Source: JAGLQA01 sp023135565
GTDB lineage: Bacteria > Acidobacteriota > Aminicenantia > UBA2199
Length of the DNA: 10,102 nucleotides
Reading direction: 5' to 3'
Assembly (NCBI GenBank): GCA_030639305.1
Contig: DAOWCY010000239.1
Coordinates: forward strand, 1-10,102
This document shows, one piece after another, positions 1-7,023 of the stretch. The notes under the pieces were generated by a model, which made no database searches, had not been told where the DNA came from, and was given only the letters and a program-made list of their open reading frames with translations. Within the stretch, counting starts at the first letter, position 1. Each line of letters starts with the position of its first letter. Both the position numbers and the translations under genes were made by a program.

Positions 1-387
1 AAATTTAATTTCAATAAAAACACGAAACTAAATGGTAATGTTGGGGCTAAACAAGGTTTTTTTAGGATAAAAGCTAAGAATGCAGAATGGCGGATAAAAA
101 CAAGGTTACTCACCTGTTACACGCCACCGACAGTATGCTAACACCCCTTAACTATGAGCATTTTTAAAAAAATTATTTTTTTGATGGTGAATTTGGGGCG
201 GGCGACCTCTAAGCCGCTCCGCGGCAGGGTGAAGTTTTTCAGGGTTCGACTTCTTTTACCTGAGAGTATTGCTTCTGCGCATTCGGACTTCATCAGTAAA
301 ATAAATGTTATTCCAGGAATGACCTTGAAAAACATCACCACTGGTGGGAATTGGAACTACGAAAAATCTTTCCCTTTTGATTTTGAA
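1..387. other. Gene-free region downstream of the truncated DUF1016 gene
   Basis: I see no convincing gene here on either strand. Open frames of up to 89 codons exist, but they lack ribosome binding sites and any family-like motif. The minus-strand sequence directly after the stop at 388 was read in the other two frames for the missing C-terminal half of the neighbouring YhcG-type gene. None of the expected nuclease-domain sequence is present, so that part was deleted rather than frameshifted. A short GC hairpin (GCCGC-TCC-GCGGC, 213-225) is the only structure I noticed. Confidence 0.6.
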
Positions 388-789
388 TTATTGCTCTTGT
401 CCGTTTTTGATCAACCCCATTAGACGAACCATATGCCCCCAGGGAATTTGTGCAACAGCCTGTTGCACAAATTGGATGTCGGGATATAGTAAAGCTAACT
501 TTCTCATATATTTTAAATTGCGAGAGGAAAAACCTTTCAGATCAGGGAATGATCGTCTCAAGTCGGTAGATAGCCGATCTACTATTCTTGTCCCCCAGCC
601 TTCATTGTCCTGCCGGGCCAGTATTTGCCGGCCGATATCCCAATAAAGAAGTATCATTTCGCTATTAACCGAAACGGCTGCTTTAAGTTGAGTTGACCTG
701 ATTTTCTGTTTTAAATTTGTTAGGAATTCACCATAGTTCCCGGGCAGAGTTTGTGTTGTTGAACTAACAAAGACTCTTGGCGCTGCCAT
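388..789 (-). pseudogene. Truncated DUF1016 N-terminal (YhcG-type) protein, nuclease domain missing
   Basis: The 133-aa product matches the N-terminal domain of the DUF1016/YhcG family. Family-like stretches are 'LLYWDIGRQIL' (about residues 48-58), 'GWGTRIVDRLS' (64-74), 'KGFSSRNLKYMRKLA' and 'VAQIPWGH'. Full-length relatives run to roughly 340 residues, with a C-terminal PDDEXK nuclease-like domain. Here the frame stops (TAA, 388-390) right after 'LIKNGQEQ', where relatives continue with 'ERLWY'-like sequence. I find no remainder downstream in any frame. The start is well supported by AGGAGGAGG (791-799), four bases from ATG 789 at the closest full site. The gene lies 99 bp behind the roadblock gene and may be read with it. 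It is either a degraded gene or a retained stand-alone N-terminal domain, which in this family probably mediates protein or DNA binding. Without the nuclease domain no cleavage activity is expected. Confidence 0.8.
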
Positions 790-888
790 ACCTCCTCCTA
801 AACTGTCTTTTTTTTTTCTGCTTCAGAAATCATTTCGTCCTCGTTCATGGGCTGCGGGTGCCCCCCGCCTGTGGGCCATAATTAGGGC

Positions 889-2067
889 CTAAGAGCGCCT
901 TAAAATAGCTGAAATCTGGGCGACAGCCAATGCTGCACCCGCCCGCTCGTCCACACCACGGGAACATAATATCACTAAATAATAAGGGATATCTTTCATG
1001 GAAAATTTCCTGAGCACAAGCTTATCCGATTCATCGACGGCTATGGAAATACTACCGGCTTCGGGCTTGTGAAGCAAAGCGGCTGTTTCATCGAGAGTCT
1101 GTCCTAAGGAGGTGATAAATTCTACCATAATACCAACTGCCAGCGGACTGTTGTACAGGGCTAAGGGATGCCCTTCGCGGTCAGCCAAAACGGCGCCGGG
1201 AAAACCACCTCTTGTACACATCTCCTTTAATGCCTTTCCCAGCGGGTCTTCCGGGGCATCTTCGTTATCCTCTATCTCTATCTCTATGTCTAAATCCTCG
1301 TCTATATCCTCATCCCCTGTGTCTTCATCTGCGGCGGCAGGCGGCGTTTCGTTCCACCGGGGGTACTCTTCGATAGGTGTTGATCCGGCTTTGCCGGTTT
1401 CTCCTTTTTCAGCCTGCGGCTCGACTCCGGGAGCTTCTTTTTCTTTAACCGGGGCGTTGTTTTTCGGGGGTTCTTTCTTTTCAAATTCCAGGTTCTCTTC
1501 CGGGATTTCCTGCTCTTCAACCTGGAGCACGTCGCTGGGAGCTTCCGCTTCTTCCGCTTGAGCGGTCTCTTCCGGCTCTGCCTCTGCGGCGGCAGTTTCC
1601 TCTATTTTCTCCACCGCTTCAGGGAATTCCACGGCCTCTGCCGCCGGGATTGGGCGCGGCTCCGGTTCAGGTTCCGCCGGGGCTGCTGAGGTCTCCGGCT
1701 CGGCTGGCTCCGGTTCTACCGGGGCCGGGGGCTGCGAAACCGTCTCGTCACTTACTTCTTGTGGCGGCGGTTTTTCGTCCGGCGGGGCCGGCTGGGTTGG
1801 GGCGGGAGCCGGTTCTGCCTCTGCGGCGGCAGTTTCCTCTATTTTCTCCGCCGCTTCAGCGGATTCCATGGCCGCCGCCGCCGGGGTTGGCCGCGGCTCC
1901 GGCACCGGCTCCGGTTCAGGTTCCGCCGGGGTTGCTGAGATCTCCGGCTGGGCTGGGTCCGGTTCGGCAGGTGCAGTGGGAGCAGGGTCAGGTGAGCTTT
2001 TTAGGAGGCTTTTAAAAAGTTCCGCAGCTTCCTGCATTTCAGAAGAGTCCCACAATGTGTTCTTCAT
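889..2067 (-). CDS. Roadblock/LC7 domain protein with long acidic proline-rich arm
   Basis: This 392-aa protein has three parts. A short N-terminal helix-like segment ('EMQEAAELFKSLLKSS', about 10-25) is followed by about 220 residues of low-complexity Pro/Glu/Ala sequence. A very acidic patch (about 246-275) then leads into a C-terminal roadblock/LC7-like domain (about 275-390: 'GGFPGAVLADREGHPLALY', 'SISIAVDESDKLVLRKF', 'YYLVILC'). Roadblock domains are small dimeric folds that regulate P-loop NTPases; MglB acting on MglA is the known bacterial case. The start is ATG 2067: AGGAGG at 2073-2078 is spaced 5 bases from it, whereas the GTG at 2073 overlaps that site. The first 29 bp lie inside the end of the ParA-like gene, so translation is probably coupled and the products likely act together. 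The disordered arm contains a duplicated segment. There is no signal peptide, so the protein is cytosolic. The roadblock call rests on the fold pattern, without a search. Confidence 0.8.
   Translation of the reverse strand: MKNTLWDSSEMQEAAELFKSLLKSSPDPAPTAPAEPDPAQPEISATPAEPEPEPVPEPRPTPAAAAMESAEAAEKIEETAAAEAEPAPAPTQPAPPDEKPPPQEVSDETVSQPPAPVEPEPAEPETSAAPAEPEPEPRPIPAAEAVEFPEAVEKIEETAAAEAEPEETAQAEEAEAPSDVLQVEEQEIPEENLEFEKKEPPKNNAPVKEKEAPGVEPQAEKGETGKAGSTPIEEYPRWNETPPAAADEDTGDEDIDEDLDIEIEIEDNEDAPEDPLGKALKEMCTRGGFPGAVLADREGHPLALYNSPLAVGIMVEFITSLGQTLDETAALLHKPEAGSISIAVDESDKLVLRKFSMKDIPYYLVILCSRGVDERAGAALAVAQISAILRRS
1577..1964. repeat. In-frame internal duplication within the acidic arm of the roadblock protein
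   Basis: Two copies of a roughly 140-150 bp segment lie inside the gene at about 1577-1715 and 1814-1964. A 36-base block (1577-1612) recurs exactly at 1814-1849. The offset is 237 bp, or 79 codons, so the frame is kept. Both copies encode PAEPEPEP-rich sequence followed by 'EKIEETAAAEAEP'. Point differences show the duplication is not brand new. The product is a longer flexible arm. Confidence 0.85.
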
Positions 2068-2848
2068 CTTCACCTCCTATCGGTATTCCCGTCTCTTTTT
2101 CTTTTATCTCTAAGGCTAAGTCGATAAAAGGACGGGCAGCGGAAAGACCGTTGGGCATGAGCGCGACAGGTACCGCATACATATTTGACTTTTCATAGTA
2201 TTCGTTATAAGGGATATGGGCTTTGAAAAAAGCCTCTCCGGGTAAGGTTTTATTTACTTGTTCCAGCACCTGCCTTTGCAAATCGTCCTCGATGTCGAGC
2301 ATATTGATCAATACGCCTTCGAGCGCCAATTCCCGGTTGTATTCATCTTTCATCTCTTTGACCAGTTTTAAAAACAGGGGGATGGTCTTCAACGAAATGG
2401 TGCGGCAGTTGACCACCATGATTACACTGCTGCTGATGCCTAACAGCGCGGAGACGATACCTCCCACTCCCGCCGGGGCGTCGATGATGATATAATGGTA
2501 ATCCCAGGTCAGGGTTTTGATTTTTTTGCCTAAGCTGCCGTTCCGGGCTTCACTCTCTAAAAAAAGCACATCCTTCGGCTCTAATTGGCCCATACCGGCA
2601 ATACCTAAATTACCGGCCCTGGTGGTGCATATGATTTCTCCCGGGCTGCATTTATCTTTAACGAGGTCCAGCAAACCTTTGCCGGTCTGCCCCTGCAAAT
2701 TACTGGAAACAGCGAGGCCGCCCTGGGGGTCCCCGTCTATAAGCAAAACGCGGCTGCCGAACCGGCTCAAAGTGTGCCCTAAATTCAAAGCTATGGTGGT
2801 TTTACCTACTCCGCCTTTCTGGCTGGCAATGGTTATAATTTTTTCCAT
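2039..2848 (-). CDS. ParA/MinD-like partitioning ATPase
   Basis: This 269-aa cytosolic ATPase is of the ParA/MinD/Soj type. The deviant Walker A motif KGGVGKTT (residues 11-18) has both the signature lysine K11 and the P-loop lysine K16. A switch-like 'LIDGDPQGG' (37-44) follows, and Walker B is 'IIIDAPAG' with D123. The late 'HIPYNEYYEKSNMYAVPV' matches the ParA 'IPRN...EAPSFGKPV' region. The length is typical of small ParA proteins without a DNA-binding N-terminus. Such proteins bind nucleoid or membrane as ATP dimers and position plasmids, chromosomes or protein clusters. No ParB-like gene is next to it. The partner in the overlapping gene is a roadblock protein instead, which suggests protein-cluster positioning rather than DNA segregation. 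The start at ATG 2848 is fixed by an in-frame TAA just upstream, but the AGGAGG (2862-2867) lies 13 bases away, a loose spacing. Its own promoter lies at 2905-2933. The acidic C-terminus (about 250-269) is an extension encoded over the next gene's start. Confidence 0.9.
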   Translation of the reverse strand: MEKIITIASQKGGVGKTTIALNLGHTLSRFGSRVLLIDGDPQGGLAVSSNLQGQTGKGLLDLVKDKCSPGEIICTTRAGNLGIAGMGQLEPKDVLFLESEARNGSLGKKIKTLTWDYHYIIIDAPAGVGGIVSALLGISSSVIMVVNCRTISLKTIPLFLKLVKEMKDEYNRELALEGVLINMLDIEDDLQRQVLEQVNKTLPGEAFFKAHIPYNEYYEKSNMYAVPVALMPNGLSAARPFIDLALEIKEKETGIPIGGEDEEHIVGLF

Positions 2849-2879
2849 AGGATTTTATACGCCTCCTACAGCGGTCTAT

Positions 2880-2897
2880 CCTGCCGTAATCGACAGG
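2880..2897 (-). promoter_or_regulatory. Stem-loop at the 5' end of the ParA-roadblock transcript
   Basis: Read on the minus strand, CCTGTCG-ATTA-CGGCAGG forms a 7-bp stem (one G-U pair) with a 4-base loop. It begins at the start point expected from the 2905-2933 promoter, so it would cap the 5' end of the mRNA. This could stabilise the transcript. A protein-binding site is an alternative. Confidence 0.45.
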
Positions 2898-2904
2898 AGA
2901 TTTT

Positions 2905-2933
2905 ATTATAACACGCAGCTTCAACATTATCAA
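2905..2933 (-). promoter_or_regulatory. Sigma-70-type promoter for the ParA-roadblock operon
   Basis: On the minus strand TTGATA (2928-2933) and TATAAT (2905-2910) are separated by exactly 17 bases. Transcription should start near 2898, giving a leader of about 50 bases before ATG 2848. This makes ParA and roadblock a unit separate from the kinase upstream. Confidence 0.7.
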
Positions 2934-3032
2934 CTTATAAGGAGATTTTTCAGCAATTCTAATTTTGGGCCGCAAATTACGCGGATGGCACCCGCAACCT
3001 CTGAACCGGGGGAAACGATTTTATTTTTTTTA

Positions 3033-3061
3033 GAAAATCTTTGCGAAAAAACAAGATTTTC
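3033..3061. repeat. Inverted repeat in the gap behind the hybrid kinase gene
   Basis: GAAAATCTT (3033-3041) and AAGATTTTC (3053-3061) form a perfect 9-bp inverted repeat with an 11-base loop, about 40 bases past the kinase stop. On the minus strand it is followed by an A-rich tract, not a U-run, so it is not a standard intrinsic terminator. It may mark a transcript end or a processing site. The rest of the 253-bp gap holds only the ParA promoter elements. Confidence 0.5.
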
Positions 3062-3101
3062 AAGGATCAAAGGATCAGTAGTGCAGGGTTACACGAATTT
3101 T

Positions 3102-5321
3102 CTATAAATATTCTTTTATCCTGGCGAGAAAAGTATCGAAATCAATGGGTTTGGTAATGTAATCGTCAACTCCTGCCTGCATACTTTTTTCTATCTCCCC
3201 CGGCGTGGTACAGGCGGAAAGCGCTGCGATTTTCCCGGTATAACCCCGGCTGCGCAGCGTCATGGTGGCTTCATTGCCGTCCATGATAGGCATCTGGATG
3301 TCCATGATCACCAGCCGGGGAAGATGCTCTAAGGCCTTCTCTACCGCCTCCTCACCATTATCCGCCACATATACAGGCTGGATGTTTTCACTCTCGAACA
3401 ATTCCACCATTAATTCCCGGTTGACTATATTGTCGTCAACCAGGAGAACCCCGGTTTTGTACGCGGCCTCCTGCGCAGGGAGCGGGACGGCCGCAGGCTG
3501 CGGCTGCTTGGCAAAAACCATTTTGAAGCGAAAAACCGAACCTTCACCTTCACGGCTCTCTACCTCTATTTTACTGCCCATTATTTCAACTAAATACCCG
3601 GCAATGGATAACCCCAACCCGGTTCCTCCGTACTTTCGGGAAGCAGATGCGTCCGCCTGGATAAAAGGATTAAAGATAGTTTCCAACCGCTCTTCGGGGA
3701 TGCCGATGCCGGTGTCGGTGATAGAAAAAACCAACCCGGTTTGTTCCCGGTCTTCGTGGTCTAAAGAAACCTGCAGGGAAATTTCACCCTGCTCGGTGAA
3801 TTTAACGGCATTATCTATCAGGTTAATGATGGCTTCACGCAGGCGGTCGGCATCGCCCCGCAGCCGGGTGGGGACGCCGGGTTCGATGTGGGTGTGAAAG
3901 GTTAACCCTTTTTCACCGGCACCGGGGCCGCACATTTCCTCCACTTTATGAATTAGGTCTTCTAAGTGGAAATCAAAAACGCGAATGGCGATTTTGCCGG
4001 TTTCGATGTTGGCAAAATCGAGAATCCGGTCGATAAGCGATAACAACAAAGCGGAGCTGCTGCGAATCCGCCCGGCAAATTTGCGCTGTTTGCCGGTCAG
4101 TTCACTCTTCAGCAGGAGATCGGTCATGCCCATTACGCCGTTTATGGGTGTGCGCAGTTCGTGGCTCATCATAGCCAGGAATGCACTTTTGGCTTTGTTG
4201 GCGGCGTCGGCTTGCTCTTTTGTCTGTTCTAACTCCCGCATGGTGTCGCTGAGATGATTTTTCTGTTCGTTGATCTGCCGGTATTTGCGGGCATTGTCCA
4301 CGGCCAGGCCGCAGACGCGCACAATGGCCAGGGCCAGGTTTAAATAGTGCTCTTTATATTCGGGGAAGGCGATTTTGTCCACCAGTACGATTCCACAGGA
4401 CGTTCCTAAACAATTCACCTGCAGCAAAAAACCTTGCCCCGACCCGGTCCAGGCATACTCGCCGCTGAAATCCTTCGTTAATTCCAGGATAAGGGTATCG
4501 TTTACCGGCTCCGGGGTTAAAGAGACGGCAGCCCCGGGTTTACCTTCGTGCAGGGGCAGGTAAACCAGTTCCCGCGGGGCAAAGAGCATCATAAAAAGAT
4601 CGAGTATGCCGCGGATAACATTGTCTTCGCTTTCTGTGCGGGTCAGGCTGCTGAGCAGGTCCATGGCCATGGCATAGTCGGCGGTTTTCTGCTGCGTTTT
4701 TGTCAGTTCCTGCTTGTGGCGAGCTTTCTCCTCTCTTAAACGCCAGTCTAATACGAAGCTGGAAATAAAAAGACGAAAATGATCTATCCCCAGCGGCACT
4801 TCTTCAAAGGGACGGTCGATAAAAGAAGCAAAATCCCGCAAATGACCGGAGCTTGCTGCGTCGATGCCGGTGTCCAGCAGTACGACCGATTTGGTGCTGC
4901 TGAAAAACTCCCGCGCCGTTTCGCGGTCGAAACCCCAGTCGGCAATACGCTTTCGCCAACCGGCCAGCCAGCCGGGACTCACCAGGTAGGCCCCCTTTTC
5001 TACGTAACTGTCGATAAGAGCGGCAGGGGCAAGGGGGTAAAAACATTGATCCATTTTGTGTAAGTGAAAATTTTTTAGTTTTGCCGGCGGTTTTTTTAGC
5101 TTAGCCGCGCAGCAGCCCCCTAAAAAATGAATTTCGCTGTCGCCGGGGGACGCCCCGGCGCCCTGGATAAGTTTTTCTAATTCGTCCCATTTAAAGGGCG
5201 GCCTGCCGCAGCGATGGGGGAAAAAAACCGCGGCTGCGCCGGTAAATTTTTCAGAGCGGAGAACTGCATCTAATTCGCCCTTAAAATGTTGACAAACAAA
5301 AAAACAAATTTTATTTTTCAT
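3102..5321 (-). CDS. Hybrid sensor histidine kinase: DUF1638-like, GAF-like, HisKA, HATPase, receiver
   Basis: This 739-aa cytosolic hybrid kinase has no membrane segment. Residues 1-185 look like a DUF1638 domain: 'FPHRCGRPPFKWDELEKLI', 'FLGGCCAAKL', 'HKMDQCFYPL', 'GAYLVSPGWL', 'VVLLDTG' and 'VPLGIDHFRLF', with Cys at 38, 70, 71 and 93. A helical linker (about 190-215), a weak GAF-like domain (about 218-345) and a second coiled coil (about 345-378) follow. HisKA has 'SHELRTPINGVMG' with H387. The ATPase domain has the N-box 'NLIDNAVKFT' (N504), G1 'DTGIGIP' (536-542), F-box 'FNPFIQAD' and G2 'GGTGLG' (565-570). The C-terminal receiver has D629/D630, the phospho-acceptor D674 and K724. All catalytic residues are present. 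The start is forced by a TGA codon directly before ATG 5321. No Shine-Dalgarno site is visible, so translation probably depends on the UroD gene ending 26 bp upstream. There is no DNA-binding output domain, so a separate partner is needed. The operon position points to sensing of corrinoid or C1 status. Confidence 0.9.
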   Translation of the reverse strand: MKNKICFFVCQHFKGELDAVLRSEKFTGAAAVFFPHRCGRPPFKWDELEKLIQGAGASPGDSEIHFLGGCCAAKLKKPPAKLKNFHLHKMDQCFYPLAPAALIDSYVEKGAYLVSPGWLAGWRKRIADWGFDRETAREFFSSTKSVVLLDTGIDAASSGHLRDFASFIDRPFEEVPLGIDHFRLFISSFVLDWRLREEKARHKQELTKTQQKTADYAMAMDLLSSLTRTESEDNVIRGILDLFMMLFAPRELVYLPLHEGKPGAAVSLTPEPVNDTLILELTKDFSGEYAWTGSGQGFLLQVNCLGTSCGIVLVDKIAFPEYKEHYLNLALAIVRVCGLAVDNARKYRQINEQKNHLSDTMRELEQTKEQADAANKAKSAFLAMMSHELRTPINGVMGMTDLLLKSELTGKQRKFAGRIRSSSALLLSLIDRILDFANIETGKIAIRVFDFHLEDLIHKVEEMCGPGAGEKGLTFHTHIEPGVPTRLRGDADRLREAIINLIDNAVKFTEQGEISLQVSLDHEDREQTGLVFSITDTGIGIPEERLETIFNPFIQADASASRKYGGTGLGLSIAGYLVEIMGSKIEVESREGEGSVFRFKMVFAKQPQPAAVPLPAQEAAYKTGVLLVDDNIVNRELMVELFESENIQPVYVADNGEEAVEKALEHLPRLVIMDIQMPIMDGNEATMTLRSRGYTGKIAALSACTTPGEIEKSMQAGVDDYITKPIDFDTFLARIKEYL

Positions 5322-5347
5322 TCATTCGTAATGGCCGGCCTGTTAAT

Positions 5348-6394
5348 TCAGTTCACCGCTATGGGGTACCTGCCCCAGCGGCGCACCGCGGTGGAGATGG
5401 CGGACAACACTTCGTCAGGCACCTGGAAGGGGATTTCGCCGTGGTTGTCGGACAGGATAAAACCACCGCCCGGCCCGGCCTTTTCGATGGCTTCTTTAAC
5501 TTTTGTTTCGGCCTGTTGGGGAGTCCAACGGCGCATCTCGATGCCGTTCAAATTGCCCAACACAACCAGTTTATTCTTGCATACTGTCTTCATGTGGGTA
5601 AGATCTTCGAGCACACTGGTGCCGATAATCGCCGTGCCGGTCTGTGCTATATCGTCTAAAATCGGCAGGCAGCGGCCCGAAGCCATATGGGTGGCAGTGG
5701 GGCCTTCGATACGGGCAATGGTGCGTTTGGCAATCTCGAAACCGGTTTCTAAATACATCTCCCTGCTGGAGATGGTGCTGGAAGACACGGGATCAAAATA
5801 AGCGATAGCCGTGGCCCCGGCTTCTAATTGGGCGTTGGCCCACTCCACGCAGAAATTTTCGTTTATTTTCATCAACTGCTGGAAAAGAGATGGCTGGTCG
5901 TACATCAGGTCAAAATATTTGTCGAAGCCCATCTGCATCACCGGCAGGGAAAAAGGCGACACTGCAATACCGATAATCGGCGCTTCATCCCCAACTCTTT
6001 CTTTTAACAGGGTGATGGCTTTTAGCACTTTGAGCAGGCAGGGAGTCTCTTTTACCCGCGGCGGTTCTAAGTCCATAATTTGATGTGGGTCGCGGATAAA
6101 AGGCCGGCCCGAATTGGGCGGGCCGTCAGCGGAGAAAATTACCTCGCCGCCCCAGGCTTCCACTTCGATAGGGGCGTAGAATGTGGCGTTAATACAGTCA
6201 TTTTGGTATTTCTTCCACAGGCGCAGTTGGCCTTCAACCACATTTTCCGCTTTGGAAAAATATTCCTCGATAGACATGCCCAACTCTTTGGCGCCGTGCA
6301 TGGTAACCGGCAGGAAAAGGGGAACCCGGTCCGGTTCCCGGTGATCTAAAGTGGTCAGTACTCTTTCTAAAGATGTCATTTCTTCTCCCTTCAT
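5348..6394 (-). CDS. UroD/MtaA-family corrinoid-linked methyltransferase-like protein
   Basis: This 348-aa protein has the uroporphyrinogen decarboxylase fold in its MtaA/MtbA/CmuA-like branch: 'REPDRVPLFLPV' near the start, 'IAYFDPVSSSTIS', 'LPILDDIAQTGTAIIG', 'VVLGNLNGIEM' and 'GGGFILSDNHGEIPFQVP'. Members with an adjacent corrinoid protein move methyl groups between the B12 carrier and an acceptor or donor. True heme-pathway UroD is less likely because of the partner gene. Thiol-methylating members carry a zinc motif H-x-C...C. Here the first site reads H236-M-A238 and the second D-N-H318-G, so both cysteines are missing and only the histidine is kept. The substrate is therefore uncertain. 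The start at ATG 6394 follows GGAGGAGGA with 5-base spacing and overlaps the corrinoid gene's stop (ATGA). The protein should be cytosolic. No MtaB, MttB or RamA-like activase gene is in the window. Confidence 0.85.
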   Translation of the reverse strand: MKGEEMTSLERVLTTLDHREPDRVPLFLPVTMHGAKELGMSIEEYFSKAENVVEGQLRLWKKYQNDCINATFYAPIEVEAWGGEVIFSADGPPNSGRPFIRDPHQIMDLEPPRVKETPCLLKVLKAITLLKERVGDEAPIIGIAVSPFSLPVMQMGFDKYFDLMYDQPSLFQQLMKINENFCVEWANAQLEAGATAIAYFDPVSSSTISSREMYLETGFEIAKRTIARIEGPTATHMASGRCLPILDDIAQTGTAIIGTSVLEDLTHMKTVCKNKLVVLGNLNGIEMRRWTPQQAETKVKEAIEKAGPGGGFILSDNHGEIPFQVPDEVLSAISTAVRRWGRYPIAVN

Positions 6395-7023
6395 GAAACT
6401 CCTCCTCCCAAATTGTTTATGACAGCGACTGCGTCGGAGGCATTTCTCCCCATGGCGTCCGCCTCTACCTCCTGCCAGAGCTGCTCGTCGAAACGGAAAG
6501 GGGCGCCGCCCACAACCACTTTGGTGTCTAACCCTTTTTTTTTTAACCCGCCGGTTACTTCCTTGACACGCAGGGCTGACGGCAGCATCAGGGTGGAGAT
6601 CAACAGCACCTGGATGTTATCGGCCTTAGTCCGGGAAATTAGTGTCTCCACGTTTACGGCGCCGTAGTCTAAAAGATCGAAGCCATCGGCCCGGAGCACG
6701 GAATAAACGAGCCGTTTTCCCAGCATATGATAATCATCCAGCACTGCTATAGCCAGGCGCGGCTGCTTTTTCCTATGGGCGTGGCCCGGAGGCAGGAGGG
6801 TGTCTACCAGTTCCTCGCTGATGCGCCCGCTCATATACACCTGGGACAGGGCCAGGCGGCCTTCTTCCCAACCCTGGCCGATTCGTTCTAAAACCGGGAC
6901 GAGCAGCTTTTCCGCAATCGCCATGGGCTGCATCCCGGCATGTGCTTCTTCCATTACCCGGCGGGCGCTCAGCCGGTCGATGGAGAGCAATGCCTGTTCT
7001 AATTTTTCAACCAAGTGCTCCAT
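6391..7023 (-). CDS. Corrinoid (B12-binding) methyl-carrier protein
   Basis: The 210-aa protein has the two-part build of MtaC/MtbC-type carriers. A helical cap domain (about 1-85, with 'LVPVLERIGQGWEEGRLALSQ') is followed by a Rossmann-type B12 domain (about 88-205). The cobalt-ligand motif D-x-H-x-x-G is seen as D97-Y-H99-M-L-G102. It is followed by the expected S143-T-L145 and G172-G173 contacts for the nucleotide tail of cobalamin. H99 would be the lower axial ligand. I chose ATG 7023 because AAGGAG (7030-7035) lies 6 bases upstream. An in-frame ATG at 7062 would add 13 residues, but it has no binding site and sits in a palindrome. This is the first gene of the operon, and its stop overlaps the UroD-fold gene's start by 4 bases, so the two are surely made together. 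The methyl donor cannot be told from this protein. Confidence 0.93.
   Translation of the reverse strand: MEHLVEKLEQALLSIDRLSARRVMEEAHAGMQPMAIAEKLLVPVLERIGQGWEEGRLALSQVYMSGRISEELVDTLLPPGHAHRKKQPRLAIAVLDDYHMLGKRLVYSVLRADGFDLLDYGAVNVETLISRTKADNIQVLLISTLMLPSALRVKEVTGGLKKKGLDTKVVVGGAPFRFDEQLWQEVEADAMGRNASDAVAVINNLGGGVS

Noticed and set aside
60..137. Minus-strand stretch resembling the 16S rRNA 'GGTGAGTAAC' segment
   Set aside because: The match covers only about 10 bases and the flanks do not fit rRNA. It is chance.
138..341. 67-codon minus-strand ORF downstream of the truncated DUF1016 gene
   Set aside because: No ribosome binding site and no motif. It does not supply the missing nuclease domain.
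798..848. 16-codon minus-strand mini-ORF (MNEDEMISEAEKKKTV) ending at the DUF1016 ribosome binding site
   Set aside because: Its stop overlaps the downstream binding site in a way that would fit coupling, but it is too short to support and has no clear binding site of its own.
1650..2015. Long proline-rich plus-strand ORFs opposite the roadblock gene
   Set aside because: They are antisense shadows of the GC-rich repetitive arm. The minus frame has the binding site, the gene overlap and a recognisable domain.
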